From: Eriocheir sinensis
Lineage: Eukaryota > Arthropoda > Malacostraca > Decapoda > Varunidae
Assembly: GCF_024679095.1 (NCBI RefSeq)
Contig: NC_066515.1
Span: 23,395,217 to 23,459,216 of the forward strand
Direction of reading: 5' to 3'
Length of the DNA stretch: 64,000 nt
Part shown: positions 1 through 12,066 of the stretch, piece after piece
How positions within the stretch are numbered: position 1 is the first letter of the stretch
Layout: every line of letters starts with the position of its first letter
Made by a program: the position numbers and the translations under genes
The notes under the pieces: generated by a model
Told to the model about the DNA's origin: nothing
The model's input: the letters and a program-made list of their open reading frames with translations, nothing else
Database searches by the model: none

Positions 1-177
1 GGGTGACAAGGGCGAGGGACAGGAGAGAAAGAAGGAAGAAAAACAAAGAAAAAGAAAGCGAGGAGGCGACAAACAGATGATGATGTAAGTGGCTGCACCT
101 TAAATCTGAAGTTGCATGGAGTGTGGACGGCGGGAAGGGAGCGGAAAAACACGGACACGAGGAGGAGGGGAAAAAAA
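1..177. other. Mixed, purine-rich sequence
   Basis: A purine-rich left edge runs into about 60 bases of non-repetitive sequence. I see no gene or named element. Confidence 0.6.
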
Positions 178-960
178 GAGTGCCCTTCTTCTCAACTCTT
201 TTCCTTTCATTTTCCTTTTTTTGTCCTTTTCTCCCCCTCTTTTACTTTTTCATCTCCTTTCCTTCTTTTCCTTTCTAACTACATTCCTCTTTATTTTTGT
301 TCTCTCTCCCTCTTCCTACTCTTTTCCAGTCTTTTCCTTCTTGATGTCTTTTTTAACATGGACTGAGAGGAGGAGAAAGGAAAAAGAGTCCCCCTCCTCT
401 AAACTCTTTCCCTTTCATTTTTCCTTTTTTTGTCCTTTTCTCTCTCCCTCTTTTACTTTTTCAACTCCTTTCCTTCTTTTCCCTTTTAACTATTTTCCTC
501 TTTATTTTCCTTTTCTCTCCATCTTTCTACTTTTTCCAGTCTTTTCCTTCTCAATATCTTCTTTAAACACAGACACGAGGAGGAGGGAAAAAGTGTCCCC
601 TTCCTCCTCTCAACTCTTTTCCTTTCCTTTTCCTTTTTTCAATCCTTTTCTCTTCCCTTTCCTACTTTTTCAACTCCTTTCCTTCTTTTCCTTTCTAATT
701 ACCTAAATCTTAATTTTTGCTCTCGCTTCATCTTTCTACTTTTTTTTCAAGTTTTTTCCTTCTCAATATCTTCTTAAAAAGTGCCCTTCCTCTTAACTCT
801 TCTTTTCCTTCTCGTCTCCTTGGTCTCATAATCTTCTCTCCTCTACTTTTTTTCTTCGTCAATTCTTCTCTCTTCTTTTTCTTCTCGATATTATTGCTAT
901 TTTTTGTTATGTTATATTGCTTCAGTTTCTCCTACATTTTTTTATTCTCTCTCTTCTTCG
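178..960 (+). repeat. Pyrimidine-rich tandem repeat, about 4 copies of 183-210 bp
   Basis: The motif CAACTCTT (or a one-base variant), preceded by a short purine stretch reading GAGTGCCC or similar, recurs near 193, 401, 611 and 794. Each is followed by the same TTTCCTTTTC-rich tail. The copies are diverged. Overlapping open frames of 84-201 codons here read only Phe, Ser, Leu and Pro and are composition artefacts. Confidence 0.7.
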
Positions 961-1344
961 TTCTCGTCTTCCTCCTCCCCCTCTTGTCATCTTTCCTCCT
1001 CTCCTTTTATCTCATTTTCTCTTCTCTCCAAGTTTTCGTCTTTTTCTTTATTTTTTTTCCTCTCCTCTCCTGTCATTTATTTTCTCTCTTCTCCTCTCCT
1101 CTCCTCTCCTCTCCTCTCCTCTTCTCTTCTCTTCTCTTCTCTTCTTTTCTCCTCTCCTCTCTCTTCTCCTATCCTCTCCTCTCCCATTCTCTTCCTCCTC
1201 CTTTTCTTCCATCTGTCTCTTCCTTCAATACATTCTCTTTCTCCTTTCTTTTCTTTGTTGTTTTTTTACCACATCCAAATTTCAATAAGGTCACAAGTTA
1301 TCCGTTACCTACTCTTCCGTGATTCCATGCTTCCTTCTCCTTCC
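961..1344 (+). repeat. CT-rich block with CTCCT and CTTCT pentamers
   Basis: Almost pure pyrimidine on the + strand. CTCCT repeats at 1,091-1,120 switch to CTTCT at 1,121-1,145. A short ordinary stretch follows from about 1,265. Confidence 0.8.
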
Positions 1345-1374
1345 CCTCCTCCTCCTCCTCCTCCTCCTCCTCCT
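1345..1374 (+). repeat. (CCT)n microsatellite
   Basis: Perfect CCT trinucleotide run of about 10 units. Confidence 0.95.
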
Positions 1375-1437
1375 CGCTGACCATCCTCCACGAAGCATGA
1401 AATGGACAGAAAGACGAATGCACCGTGAAAGAGAGAG

Positions 1438-1438
<1 letters not shown>

Positions 1439-1506
<68 letters not shown>
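1439..1506 (+). repeat. (CA)n microsatellite
   Basis: Perfect AC/CA dinucleotide run of 68 bp. Confidence 0.97.
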
Positions 1507-1514
<8 letters not shown>

Positions 1515-1582
1515 ACAGACAGACAAACAAAAAGAGACACAGACACACGACAGACACAAAATAACAGACTCGCCATCAATCA

Positions 1583-3110
<1,528 letters not shown>

Positions 3111-3382
3111 AAACAAAGACGAACTTCCTGATAGATTTTTCCTAATTATTTATCACGGCCGACACCTGTAATTATGGTCACCTGGCCCCTCCTCTTCCTC
3201 TTCTTCTTCTTCCTCCTCCTCCTCCACCTCCTTCTGCGTCTTCTCCTCATGCATGACTAATTATGTTGATAGGGAAGAAGACAGGTGAGATGAAGAGAGA
3301 GAGAGAGAGAGAGAGAGAGATGTGAGGTAGGCATCCACTTTTCCTTCATCAAATTCTAATTCTACCTCTGATTGTGTTTCTA
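3111..3382. other. Island of ordinary sequence
   Basis: Non-repetitive sequence with AT-rich homeodomain-like words (CTAATTATT, TGTAATTATG) and ACCTG words, interrupted by CTT/CCT triplets (3,190-3,232) and (GA)n (3,297-3,320). No coding signal. Confidence 0.5.
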
Positions 3383-3589
3383 CCTCCTCCTCCTCCTCCT
3401 CCTCCTCCTCTAACTACTAATTATTCTACCTCTACTTTTTTTTTCTTCGATTTTAAAACTTTCATCTAATTTTATCTCTACTCTGCCTTTCAACTTCCCT
3501 CCCTCCTCCTCCTCCTCCTCCTCCTCCTCCTCCTCCTCCTCCTCCTCCTCCTCTTCCTCACCCTCCTCCTCCTCCTCCTCCTCCTCCTC
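3383..3589 (+). repeat. (CCT)n microsatellite tracts
   Basis: Two (CCT)n arrays, 3,383-3,410 and 3,501-3,589, the second with a few CTT or CAC interruptions. A 90-bp AT-richer stretch separates them. The minus-strand poly-Glu open frame is this repeat. Confidence 0.93.
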
Positions 3590-4064
3590 GCCATTATTCA
3601 ATTAGTGTTCTTCCGTTACCTTACTGGTCGCCCTAATTACAGATTTCTTCCTTACCTGGTTGAGTTAGTCGCTTACCTGTCTCTCTTTCTCTTTATTTCC
3701 TTCTTTATTTCTCTTTCGTCTTTCTCTTCTTTCTTCTGTGTGTGTGTGCGTGCGTGTGTGTGTGAAGTTTGTCTCTTTGTTTTTGTTTTGTTTTGTGTTT
3801 TTTTGCTTCATTGTTTTCTTCTTGTATAACCTTCGCATTGATATTCTTCTTCTTCTTCTTCTCTTTCTCTTCCCCTCTTCTTCGTTCCTCTTACCTCACT
3901 TTTACTTTCTCCTCCTCCTCTTACTCGGGGTCTCAGATTACCTCCTTTCTCCTCCTCTTCTCTTCTTCTTCCTTTTATACTTCAACATTTATTTTCTCTC
4001 CTTCTTTCCTTCATTCCATCTATCGCTTCTTCTCTTCTTATGCACTTCACACTTCCTTATTCCT
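3590..4064. other. Mixed to pyrimidine-rich sequence
   Basis: The first 100 bases are ordinary sequence, followed by an imperfect (GT)n at 3,738-3,764 and then T/C-rich DNA. No gene seen. Confidence 0.5.
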
Positions 4065-4350
4065 TCTTTATCTCTCTTTTTCTCTTATATTTCCTTTCTT
4101 TTTCTTCATTTATTTGTACTATTTTCCTTTACACTCTCTTTTATCTCTTTTTTTCTCTTCTACTTCCTTTCTTTTTCTTTATTTATTTGTACTCTTTTCC
4201 TTTACACTCTCTTTTATCTCTTTTTTCTCTTCTACTTCCTTTCTTTTTCTTCATATATTTGTACTCTTTTCCTTTACGCTCTCTTTTATCTCTTTTTCTC
4301 TTCTACTTCCATTCTTTTTCTTCATTTATTTGTACTTCTTTCCTAAACAC
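4065..4350 (+). repeat. 72-bp pyrimidine-rich tandem repeat, 4 copies
   Basis: The word TATTTGTACT (or a close variant) recurs at about 4,111, 4,184, 4,256 and 4,327, giving periods of 71-73 bp. The intervening TTTATCTCTTT and CTTCCTTTCTTTTTCTT words are conserved. A 72-bp unit preserves frame, which explains the long open frames here. Confidence 0.85.
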
Positions 4351-5290
4351 TCTTTCATCACCTACATTTCACTCCTTTCATTCCCTTTTCTCTTTCTCCT
4401 TCGCTAACTTCATTCTTTTATTCCTTCAGATTATCTCAATTCTTCCTTCCTCCTTCTCTCCCTCCTTCCTCCACTCCCTCCTTCCTTCCCTCCAGGGCCG
4501 CAGGATGTCCTCTCTCTGATTAATTTTCCCTCCCTTTTCTTCCTCCTCCCTCATTTCCTCGTCTTTAATTTCTTCTTTTTCTCGGCCCTTTCTTTGTCCT
4601 TTTTTCCCATCTGGACGCTCGTCAAACTGCATCTTTTCTTTACATTTTCCATTTTCCTTTTGTTCCACTGTTACGACCCCCCCAAACACCCCCTTTTCCT
4701 CTTTTTCCTCCCCCTGCTAATCCGTCACTGTGTTCACTTTTTCCTCCTCCTCCTCCTCTTCCTCCTCTTCCTCCGTCCTCATAAAACATAATTCCGTCAG
4801 TCATTTATTTTCAATTTGGCAACGCGGAGGTGAAAGAGGAAGGGGATTTAAACACCGAAAAATTGTGCCTTAAATATTCCTGTCAGGGCTTATGACGGGG
4901 ATGGATGGATGGACGGATGGCTGGCGGGGAGGAGAAGGAGGAGGAGGAGGAGGAAAGGAGAGAAATGATGATGAAGGAGAAAGTGAATAGAAATAATATG
5001 ATGATGATGTAAAGGAACACGAGGAAGAAAAGCAAAAACGAGAACAAGAAGAACAAGAGAATGATGATAATGATGATGATGATGAAGGAATAAAAATGGA
5101 GGAATAAGATAAGGAGAATAATTAGTGTGAGAAGAGAGAAGGAAGAGGATAATGGGAGGAAGAAGAGGAAGAGAATGGGGAGGCAAAGAAAGAGGTAAAG
5201 AAAGAGGAGGAAGAGGAAGAATGGCAAAAAAAAGCGCGTCTCTTCATACGATTTCTTCCTCAATGATGGGATTAGTTTTTTCTGGCATAT
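4351..5290. other. Pyrimidine-rich then purine-rich low-complexity sequence
   Basis: 4,351-4,790 is C/T-rich. From about 4,860 the + strand becomes purine-rich, with a degenerate GGAT tetramer (4,900-4,923), GGA triplets (4,926-4,955) and GATGAT/AATGAT triplets (5,063-5,088). No credible gene. Confidence 0.6.
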
Positions 5291-5690
5291 CTCAGCTCTC
5301 TCTCTCTCTCTCTTCTCTCTTCTCCCTTCTCCCTTCTCCCTTCTCCCTTCTCCCTCCTCCCTCCTCCCACTCTCCCACTCTCCCACTCTCCCTTTCTCCC
5401 CCGTCTCCCCCCTTTCTTTACCCGTCTCCCCCCTTTCTTTACCCTTCTCCCTCCCTCTTTCCTTCCCTCCCTCCCCTTCTGTCTACATTCCCCTTTCTCC
5501 CCCTCTCTCCCTTCCCCTTCTCTCTCCCTTCCCCGTCTCTCTTTCCCCGCTTACCCCTCTCCACATCTTCCTTCCCACCTCTCCCTCCCCCTCTCTCCCT
5601 CCCTCTTCCCCTCTCCCCCTCTCTTTCCCTCTCCCCCTTTCTCCCTCCCTCACGCAATCCGCTGCCCTTCTCACCGCCTCGGGGCCAGAA
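5291..5690 (+). repeat. Pyrimidine-rich block with TCTCCCT heptamers
   Basis: A TCTCCCT-type heptamer array lies at about 5,314-5,360, followed by CTCCCAC and CCCTTTCT variants. The rest is degenerate C/T sequence. Confidence 0.8.
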
Positions 5691-6300
5691 TTGCACCTCA
5701 GTCCGCGTCCCACTAACAAGTTCTATAGTATTAACAGAGTTTGCTCCGCCCTGTACTTAAACTTTGTGCGAGACAGCTGCAGGAGGAGGAGGAGGAGGAG
5801 GAGGTGGGTGAGATTGAGATGTGAAATTGGACCAGCAAGCAAAAGTAGAATTAGAGAAAGAGAGAGAAACTGTGACGAAGAAAGACAAGACGCGAAAGAA
5901 CAAAAAGAAGAAGAGGAAAGCAAAACAGCGGTAACTAAACGAGATGAGCAAAAACAATAAGGACAAGAAAAGCAAGAATAAACTCAAGAATATGCAAGAA
6001 TATAAACAAAAGATGGACGAGGAAAGGAAGGAAAAGCTGAAGACAAGAATGATAAAAAGAAGAAGGAGAATAGAACACAACATACAGGATTTTCTCCAAT
6101 ACACAAAACGCCTTCACGACAACCTGAGTCTAAACATACACGGTTAATACACGTTTCAAAGGGAAGGACCAAAACGAAACTGCTGATTATTGAAACGGGA
6201 ATAGACGGAGACACCAAGACGCCGCTGTTTGAGGATAAGAAAGGGAAGGAAAAAAACAGATACCGGTGACTTTGTATAAATAATGAGACTTTAATTTTAA
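5691..6300. other. Short unique stretch, (GGA)n, then purine-rich sequence
   Basis: 5,691-5,785 is ordinary sequence and 5,786-5,805 is (GGA)n. The remainder is A/G-rich with a charged open frame at 5,944-6,147 (67 codons, mostly Lys, Glu, Arg). Base composition alone accounts for that frame. Confidence 0.5.
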
Positions 6301-6876
6301 CTTTGTCTCTCCCTCCGCTTTCTTTTTCTTCAATTCTTTTTCCTCCTTCTATTTATTTTCCTTGTCTTATACTTTCCTTTTTCCTATTTCTACTGTTTTT
6401 CCTACATAATCTATTCCTCTTCCTCATTCTCTTACTCCTTTTTCTTCTTTTACTCATCTTCTTTCTCCTTCTTCTTCGTCATCCTTCTTCTTCTCTACCT
6501 CCTTCTTTTACTCCTCCTCATCCTTCTTTTCCTTCTATTTATCCTCCTCCTATTCCTCTCTCCTTCATCTTCTCCTCTTCCTCCTCCTTCTACTTCACTT
6601 CCTCCTCCTTCTTCTACTTCTCCTCCCTTCTTTCCTTTCGTCTCTCCTTCCTTCCTATCAACTTCCTTCCCTCTACCCACTTTTCCTTCTTCCCTCCTGT
6701 CTTCCTTTTCTTCCCTCCTCCCTCCCTCCCTCCCTCCCTTCTTTTTGTTTTTCTTTTCTTTCTTCTCTCTCTCTCTCTTTCTCCTCGTCACTACAACCCA
6801 CGTGAGAGTATGTAAATATTGGACTTAGTATTAACCATTTTACTTTAGTCTTGAGTGGTGTTCGATTCTGTAACAT
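6301..6876 (+). other. Pyrimidine-rich block and short spacer
   Basis: 6,301-6,785 is C/T-rich and includes a CCCT tetramer run near 6,715-6,738. 6,790-6,876 is ordinary AT-rich sequence with no gene. Confidence 0.6.
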
Positions 6877-8137
6877 GCCTCCTCCTCCTCCTCCTCCTCC
6901 TCCTTGGGACTCTTATTTCACCCTCCCTTCCCAAAACCTCCTTATCTCTTCTCACTTTTCTTCACTCTACACATATTCCCTTCTCTCCCCTCCTCCCTTC
7001 CTCTCCCTCCCTCCTTCCATCCATATTCCCTTCTCTCCCTTTCTCCCTTCCTCTCCCTCCCTCCTTCCCTTCAGTCCATCTCATCCCTCCTCCCCCCCCT
7101 TCTCCCTTTCCTTCCCTCCCTTCCTCCCTTCCTCTCCCTCCCTCCTTCCCTTCAGTCCATCTCATCCCTCCCCTCCCCACTTCCTCCTCCTCCTCCTCCT
7201 CCTCCTCCTCCTCCTCCTCCTCCTCCTCCTCCTCCTCCTCCAGTTTCTTGCATAAGTAAATTCTTTGTTCTCATATATTCTCCCTCCCTCTCCCTCTCCC
7301 TCCCTTCCTTTATCTCACACTGCCTTATATTTTTTGCCTCCTCCTCCTCCTCCTCCTCCTCCTCCTCCTCCTCCGGTAAGGTAATAGCAGCCGAGACTCC
7401 TCATCAGCTTGGGATTAGGTTTTCTAAGCCATCCATGTGTCTTCTTTTGCCCCTCCTCCTCCTCCTCCTCCTCCTCCTCCTCCTCCTCCTCCTCCTCTTC
7501 TTCTTCCTCCTACTTCTCCTATTCTTCATTTTCCGTATCTATTCATTTCTTCTCACCTGCTTTCCCTGCATTGTATTCTTATCCTATTCTCTTCTATCTC
7601 CTCTTTCTTATCATCTTCTCCCTCTTCTTCTCTCTGTCATTCTCCATATAATCTGTCAGTTATCCACTTCCTCCCTTCGTATCTTCTCCCTCTTATCTTT
7701 AATCTCTTTCTACTTTCTCTATCTCACTATTATCATCTACTTCCCTCTTCTCAACCTCTACGTCTCTTTTTACACTTTTTTTCATTTTTCATTTTTCACC
7801 TTCCACTTCTTACACTTCTCTTACTCTTCTTCTCTATCTCCTCCATTTTTTCACTCCTCTTTCCCTCCCGCACTTTCTCTTTCTAATCCTCCACTTTTTT
7901 TCACTTTTCATTTTTCACCTTCCACTTCTTCCACTTCTCTTACTCTTCTTCTTTATCTCCTCCATTTTTTCACTCTTCTTTCCCTCCCTCACTTTCTCTC
8001 TCTAATCCTCCACTTCCCTCTCTTCCCCTCCCACTTCCTTACCCAGCATCCTTTTCACATTCACAGTCCTTCTTAATTTTCCTTTCCCTTCCTTATTCCT
8101 CCTCCTCCTCCTCCTCCTCCTCCTCCTCCTCCTCCTC
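6877..8137 (+). repeat. Pyrimidine-rich region with five (CCT)n tracts and two local duplications
   Basis: (CCT)n lies at 6,879-6,903, 7,183-7,241, 7,337-7,375, 7,451-7,498 and 8,098-8,137. Between 6,980 and 7,175 a segment ending in CTTCAGTCCATCTCATCCCT is repeated. Near 7,793 and 7,912 a unit of about 120 bp (TTTTTCACCTTCCACTTCTT) is duplicated. The 390-codon open frame spanning this region is poly-Pro, Ser and Leu with no domain. Confidence 0.8.
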
Positions 8138-8248
8138 TCCCTCGACCGTTGGGAGTCTCCGATACTCCCGTTTCCCTCTCCTACTTATAACGTATCCTCC
8201 TGTGTCTTCTATATGTGGTACTTGTAATTGTTGTCTTAGTTGGGCTTG
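8138..8248. other. Unique spacer
   Basis: About 110 bp of ordinary sequence between (CCT)n and (GGT)n arrays. No gene seen. Confidence 0.5.
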
Positions 8249-8290
8249 TGTGGTGGTGGTGGTGGTGGTGGTGATGGTGGTGGTGGTGGA
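8249..8290 (+). repeat. (GGT)n microsatellite
   Basis: GGT triplets with one GAT interruption. Confidence 0.95.
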
Positions 8291-8765
8291 GGGGAGAATA
8301 CATAGGAATACATACAAAAAAAGGATGAGCTGAAGAATAAGAAAAGAATCGTTGAGGACAAGGATAGCAAAGAGAAGGAGAAGGAATATGAGGATGAAGA
8401 GGAAGGATAAGGATAAAAAAAAGAACAGGAAAAGAAGAAAAGAAAGAACAAGATTATCAAGTAAAAGGATATAAACAAAATCAGCAAAGGAACCTGACCT
8501 CCAATTACAAAACAAAATTAGACGAAAGGAGGAAAAAAGGAACAAAAATAAAAGGAAATTTTTGAAGAAGGACGTGAAATTAAAAGGACGTGAAAACAGA
8601 ATAAAAGAATAAGCAGAAAAATAAGAAGAAAATATGTTGAAAAAGAAAGAAAATTGAAAAAGAAAGAAAATTGTGAAAAAAAGTGAGATAACGAAAATAA
8701 AAGACTAAGCAGAAAAAACAGTTAATAAAATGAAGGAAATAAAGAAAAAAAAGGAAAAATGTGAC
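8291..8765 (+). other. A/G-rich low-complexity sequence
   Basis: Strongly purine-biased, increasingly A-rich to the right. Minus-strand open frames are Phe/Leu artefacts. Confidence 0.6.
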
Positions 8766-9100
8766 TACCTCCAATAACCTCCACCTCTAATCCCTCTTTT
8801 TCCACCTCCATCCACCTCCTCCCACTAACCTCTATTCACTCTACCTCTAACCCCCTCTAACCACCTTTTCTTCCACCTCTATCCACCTCATCTCCACTGA
8901 CCTCTATACCCCTCTATCTCTAATCACCTTCTTCCTCCCTCCACCTCCTCCCACTAACCTCAATCCACTCTACCTTTAACCCTCTCTAACCACCTTTTCT
9001 TCCACCTCTATCCACCTCATCTCCACTGACCTCTATACCCCTCTACCTCTAATCAGCTTCTTCCTCCCTCCCTTCACCTCCTCCTCCTCACTAACCTCTT
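8766..9100 (+). repeat. 129-bp tandem repeat, about 2.5 copies
   Basis: Words CTCCACTGACCTCTATACCC (near 8,892 and 9,021) and AACCACCTTTTCTTCCACC repeat at about 129-bp spacing. A shorter CCACCTCTA sub-motif recurs within each unit. Confidence 0.85.
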
Positions 9101-9356
9101 CTCTGTCAACGCTTCCTCTACGCTTCTTTAAATTCCCGACGGGCAGATGCTGACCAGATAGTTTCCTCCCCTCTCACTATTTCTTTCCCGATACTAAACT
9201 CCCTTTCCTTTTTTTCCCTCTCCTTTCTCTCTCTTTTTCTCTCTTTTTCTCTTCCCTTTTATCTCTCTTCTGTTGTGTTCTGTCTCTCACTCTTCTCTTT
9301 TATTTAATTTTCCCTTCTTCTCTCTTTTTTTTCTTTACTTTGTTCTCTTTTCTTCT

Positions 9357-9358
<2 letters not shown>
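9101..9358. other. Short ordinary stretch then T/C-rich sequence
   Basis: About 80 bases of non-repetitive sequence (9,101-9,180) grade into T/C-rich DNA ahead of the (CT)n run. No gene. Confidence 0.5.

Positions 9359-9435
<77 letters not shown>
9359..9435 (+). repeat. (CT)n microsatellite
   Basis: Perfect CT run of about 77 bp. Confidence 0.96.
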
Positions 9436-9437
<2 letters not shown>

Positions 9438-9492
9438 GCTTCGCTACCTCCATCCCTCCTGTAACATATATTTCTACTCTCTCTTCCTCCCT

Positions 9493-9540
9493 CTCCTCCT
9501 CCTCCTCCTCCTCCTCCTCCTCCTCCTCCTCCTCCTCCTC
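9493..9540 (+). repeat. (CCT)n microsatellite
   Basis: Perfect CCT run of about 16 units. The downstream C/T-rich stretch ends in CCCCGCAG, an acceptor-like word, but no exon or donor follows. Confidence 0.94.
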
Positions 9541-9879
9541 TTTCCTTTCTCTCCTCCCTCCTCCTGCACTTTCCCTACTCCTCTCCTCCTCCTCTCTCTC
9601 TCTCTCCCTCCCTCTCTCTCTCTCTCCCCGCAGGCCTTTCATAAAACCTCTGCTGTACAATAGAAAGCAGTTAAGGAAAGCGATAAACAGACGCGCTGGA
9701 CCACTCCCAAGACGACGGAGGAAGGGGAGGAAAAGAGTGAGGAAAAAGGAAAAGAAATGGGGGGAGGGAAAAGGAGAGAGGGAGGGAGAAACAAGGAGAT
9801 GATAATGGGAGAGAAAGTAAGGTAGAATGGGGAGGTAAGGAACAAGAGAAGGAAGTGTTGACGAGGTACAAAAGGAGGT

Positions 9880-10770
9880 AGAAGACAAATGAAAAGAGAA
9901 AGAAAGGAAGGAAGGAACGAGAAAAATAATGAAAGAGAAAGAAAAGAAAATTAGACGGAGGAAAAGATGGAGAGAGAAAAAATAACTCAGGTTTATAATA
10001 GTGAAAAAAGGTAGGTAGAAAAGTAGGGAGAAGACAAATGAAAAGAGAAAGGAAGGAAGGAAGGAACGAGAGAAATAATGGAAGAGAAAGAAAAGAAAAT
10101 TAGACAGAGGAAAAGATGGAGAGAGAAAAATAACTCCGGTTTATAATAGTGAAAAAAGGTAGGTAGAAAAGTAGGGAGAAGACAAATGAAAAGAGAAAGA
10201 CAGGATGGAAGGAACGAGAAAAATAATGAAAGAGAAAGAAAAGAAAATTAGACAGAGGAAAAGATGGAGAGAGAAAAATAACTCCGGTTTATAATAGTGA
10301 AAAAAGGTAGGTAGAAAAGTAGGGAGAAGACAAATAAAAAGAGAAAGAAAGGATGGAAGGAAGGAACGAGAAAAATAATGAAAGAGAAAGAAAAGAAAAT
10401 TAGACAGAGGAAAAGATGGAGAGAGAAAAATAACTCCGGTTTATAATAGTGAAAAAAGGTAGGTAGAAAAGTAGGGAGAAGACAAATGAAAAGAGAAAGA
10501 CAGGATGGAAGGAACGAGAGAAATAATGGAAGAGAAGGAAAAGGAATTATGACAGAGGAAAAGATGGAGAGAGAAAAAATAACTCAGGTTTATAATAGTG
10601 AAAAAAAGGGAGGTAGAAAAGTAGGTAGTAGAAAAATGAAAAGAGAAAGAAAGGAAGGAAGGAAGGAAGGAACGAGAGAAATAATGGAAGAGAAGGAAAA
10701 GGAATTATGACAGAGGAAAAGAGGGAGAGAGAAAAAGCAACTCAGGTTTAAAATGGTGAAAAAAAGGAGT
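9880..10770 (+). repeat. About 149-bp purine-rich tandem array, 6 copies
   Basis: The landmark GTTTATAATAGTGAAAAAA (last copy variant) recurs at 9,991, 10,139, 10,287, 10,439, 10,588 and 10,746, with spacings of 148, 148, 152, 149 and 158 bp. Each unit contains ACAAATGAAAAGAGAAAG, AACGAGA and AAAAGATGGAGAGAG. The central copies are close to identical, so this array is young or homogenised. Confidence 0.93.
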
Positions 10771-11644
<874 letters not shown>

Positions 11645-11850
11645 GATCTTCCTTGACTTAACGGACTAACGACGGAAAATAGTTGCCTATCTCCGTGCAA
11701 ATAGTAACCTACCGCCTCTTAATTACGTGTCCAAATCTCAGGAATGAGTAATTTGCGCTGGAAATGGTTATCAGAGTAATTATCAGCACATGAAAATCTA
11801 TCCGGAAAAAATTGACAATCACCGGAGCGCGCTGGGTGTGATTCTGGATA
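11645..11850. other. Island of unique sequence
   Basis: About 200 bp of balanced, non-repetitive sequence between two arrays. It contains CTTAATTACG, GAGTAATTTGC and GAGTAATTATCAG. No open frame of note; possibly a regulatory remnant. Confidence 0.4.
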
Positions 11851-12066
11851 AATACCCAACCACTACCCTTCCCTTACCCTCTCTTCCTGACCCTACCCAA
11901 TCCATTCCTTCCTAACCCATACTTGCCTCTCCCTATCCAGCTCCCTTCCCCTCCCTTCCTGACCCTACCCAATCCATCCCTTCCTAACCCATACTTGCCT
12001 CTCCCTATCCAGCTCCCTTCCCCTCCCTTCCTGACGCTACCCATCCCATCCCTTCCTAACCCATAT
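11851..12066 (+). repeat. 72-bp minisatellite (left arm), about 3 copies
   Basis: The start of the unit (GACCCTACCC or GACGCTACCC) recurs at 11,889, 11,961 and 12,033, a period of 72 bp. The array stops abruptly where the retrotransposon begins. Homologous but longer units resume at 13,711, so the element sits inside one minisatellite. Confidence 0.92.

Noticed and set aside
5944..6147. 67-codon Lys/Glu/Arg-rich frame that looks like a coiled coil.
   Set aside because: It lies in A/G-rich sequence where such codons are forced, with no splice or promoter support.
9600..9660. CTCCCCGCAG acceptor-like site with downstream ordinary sequence.
   Set aside because: The frame after it closes within ten codons in the best phase and no donor follows.
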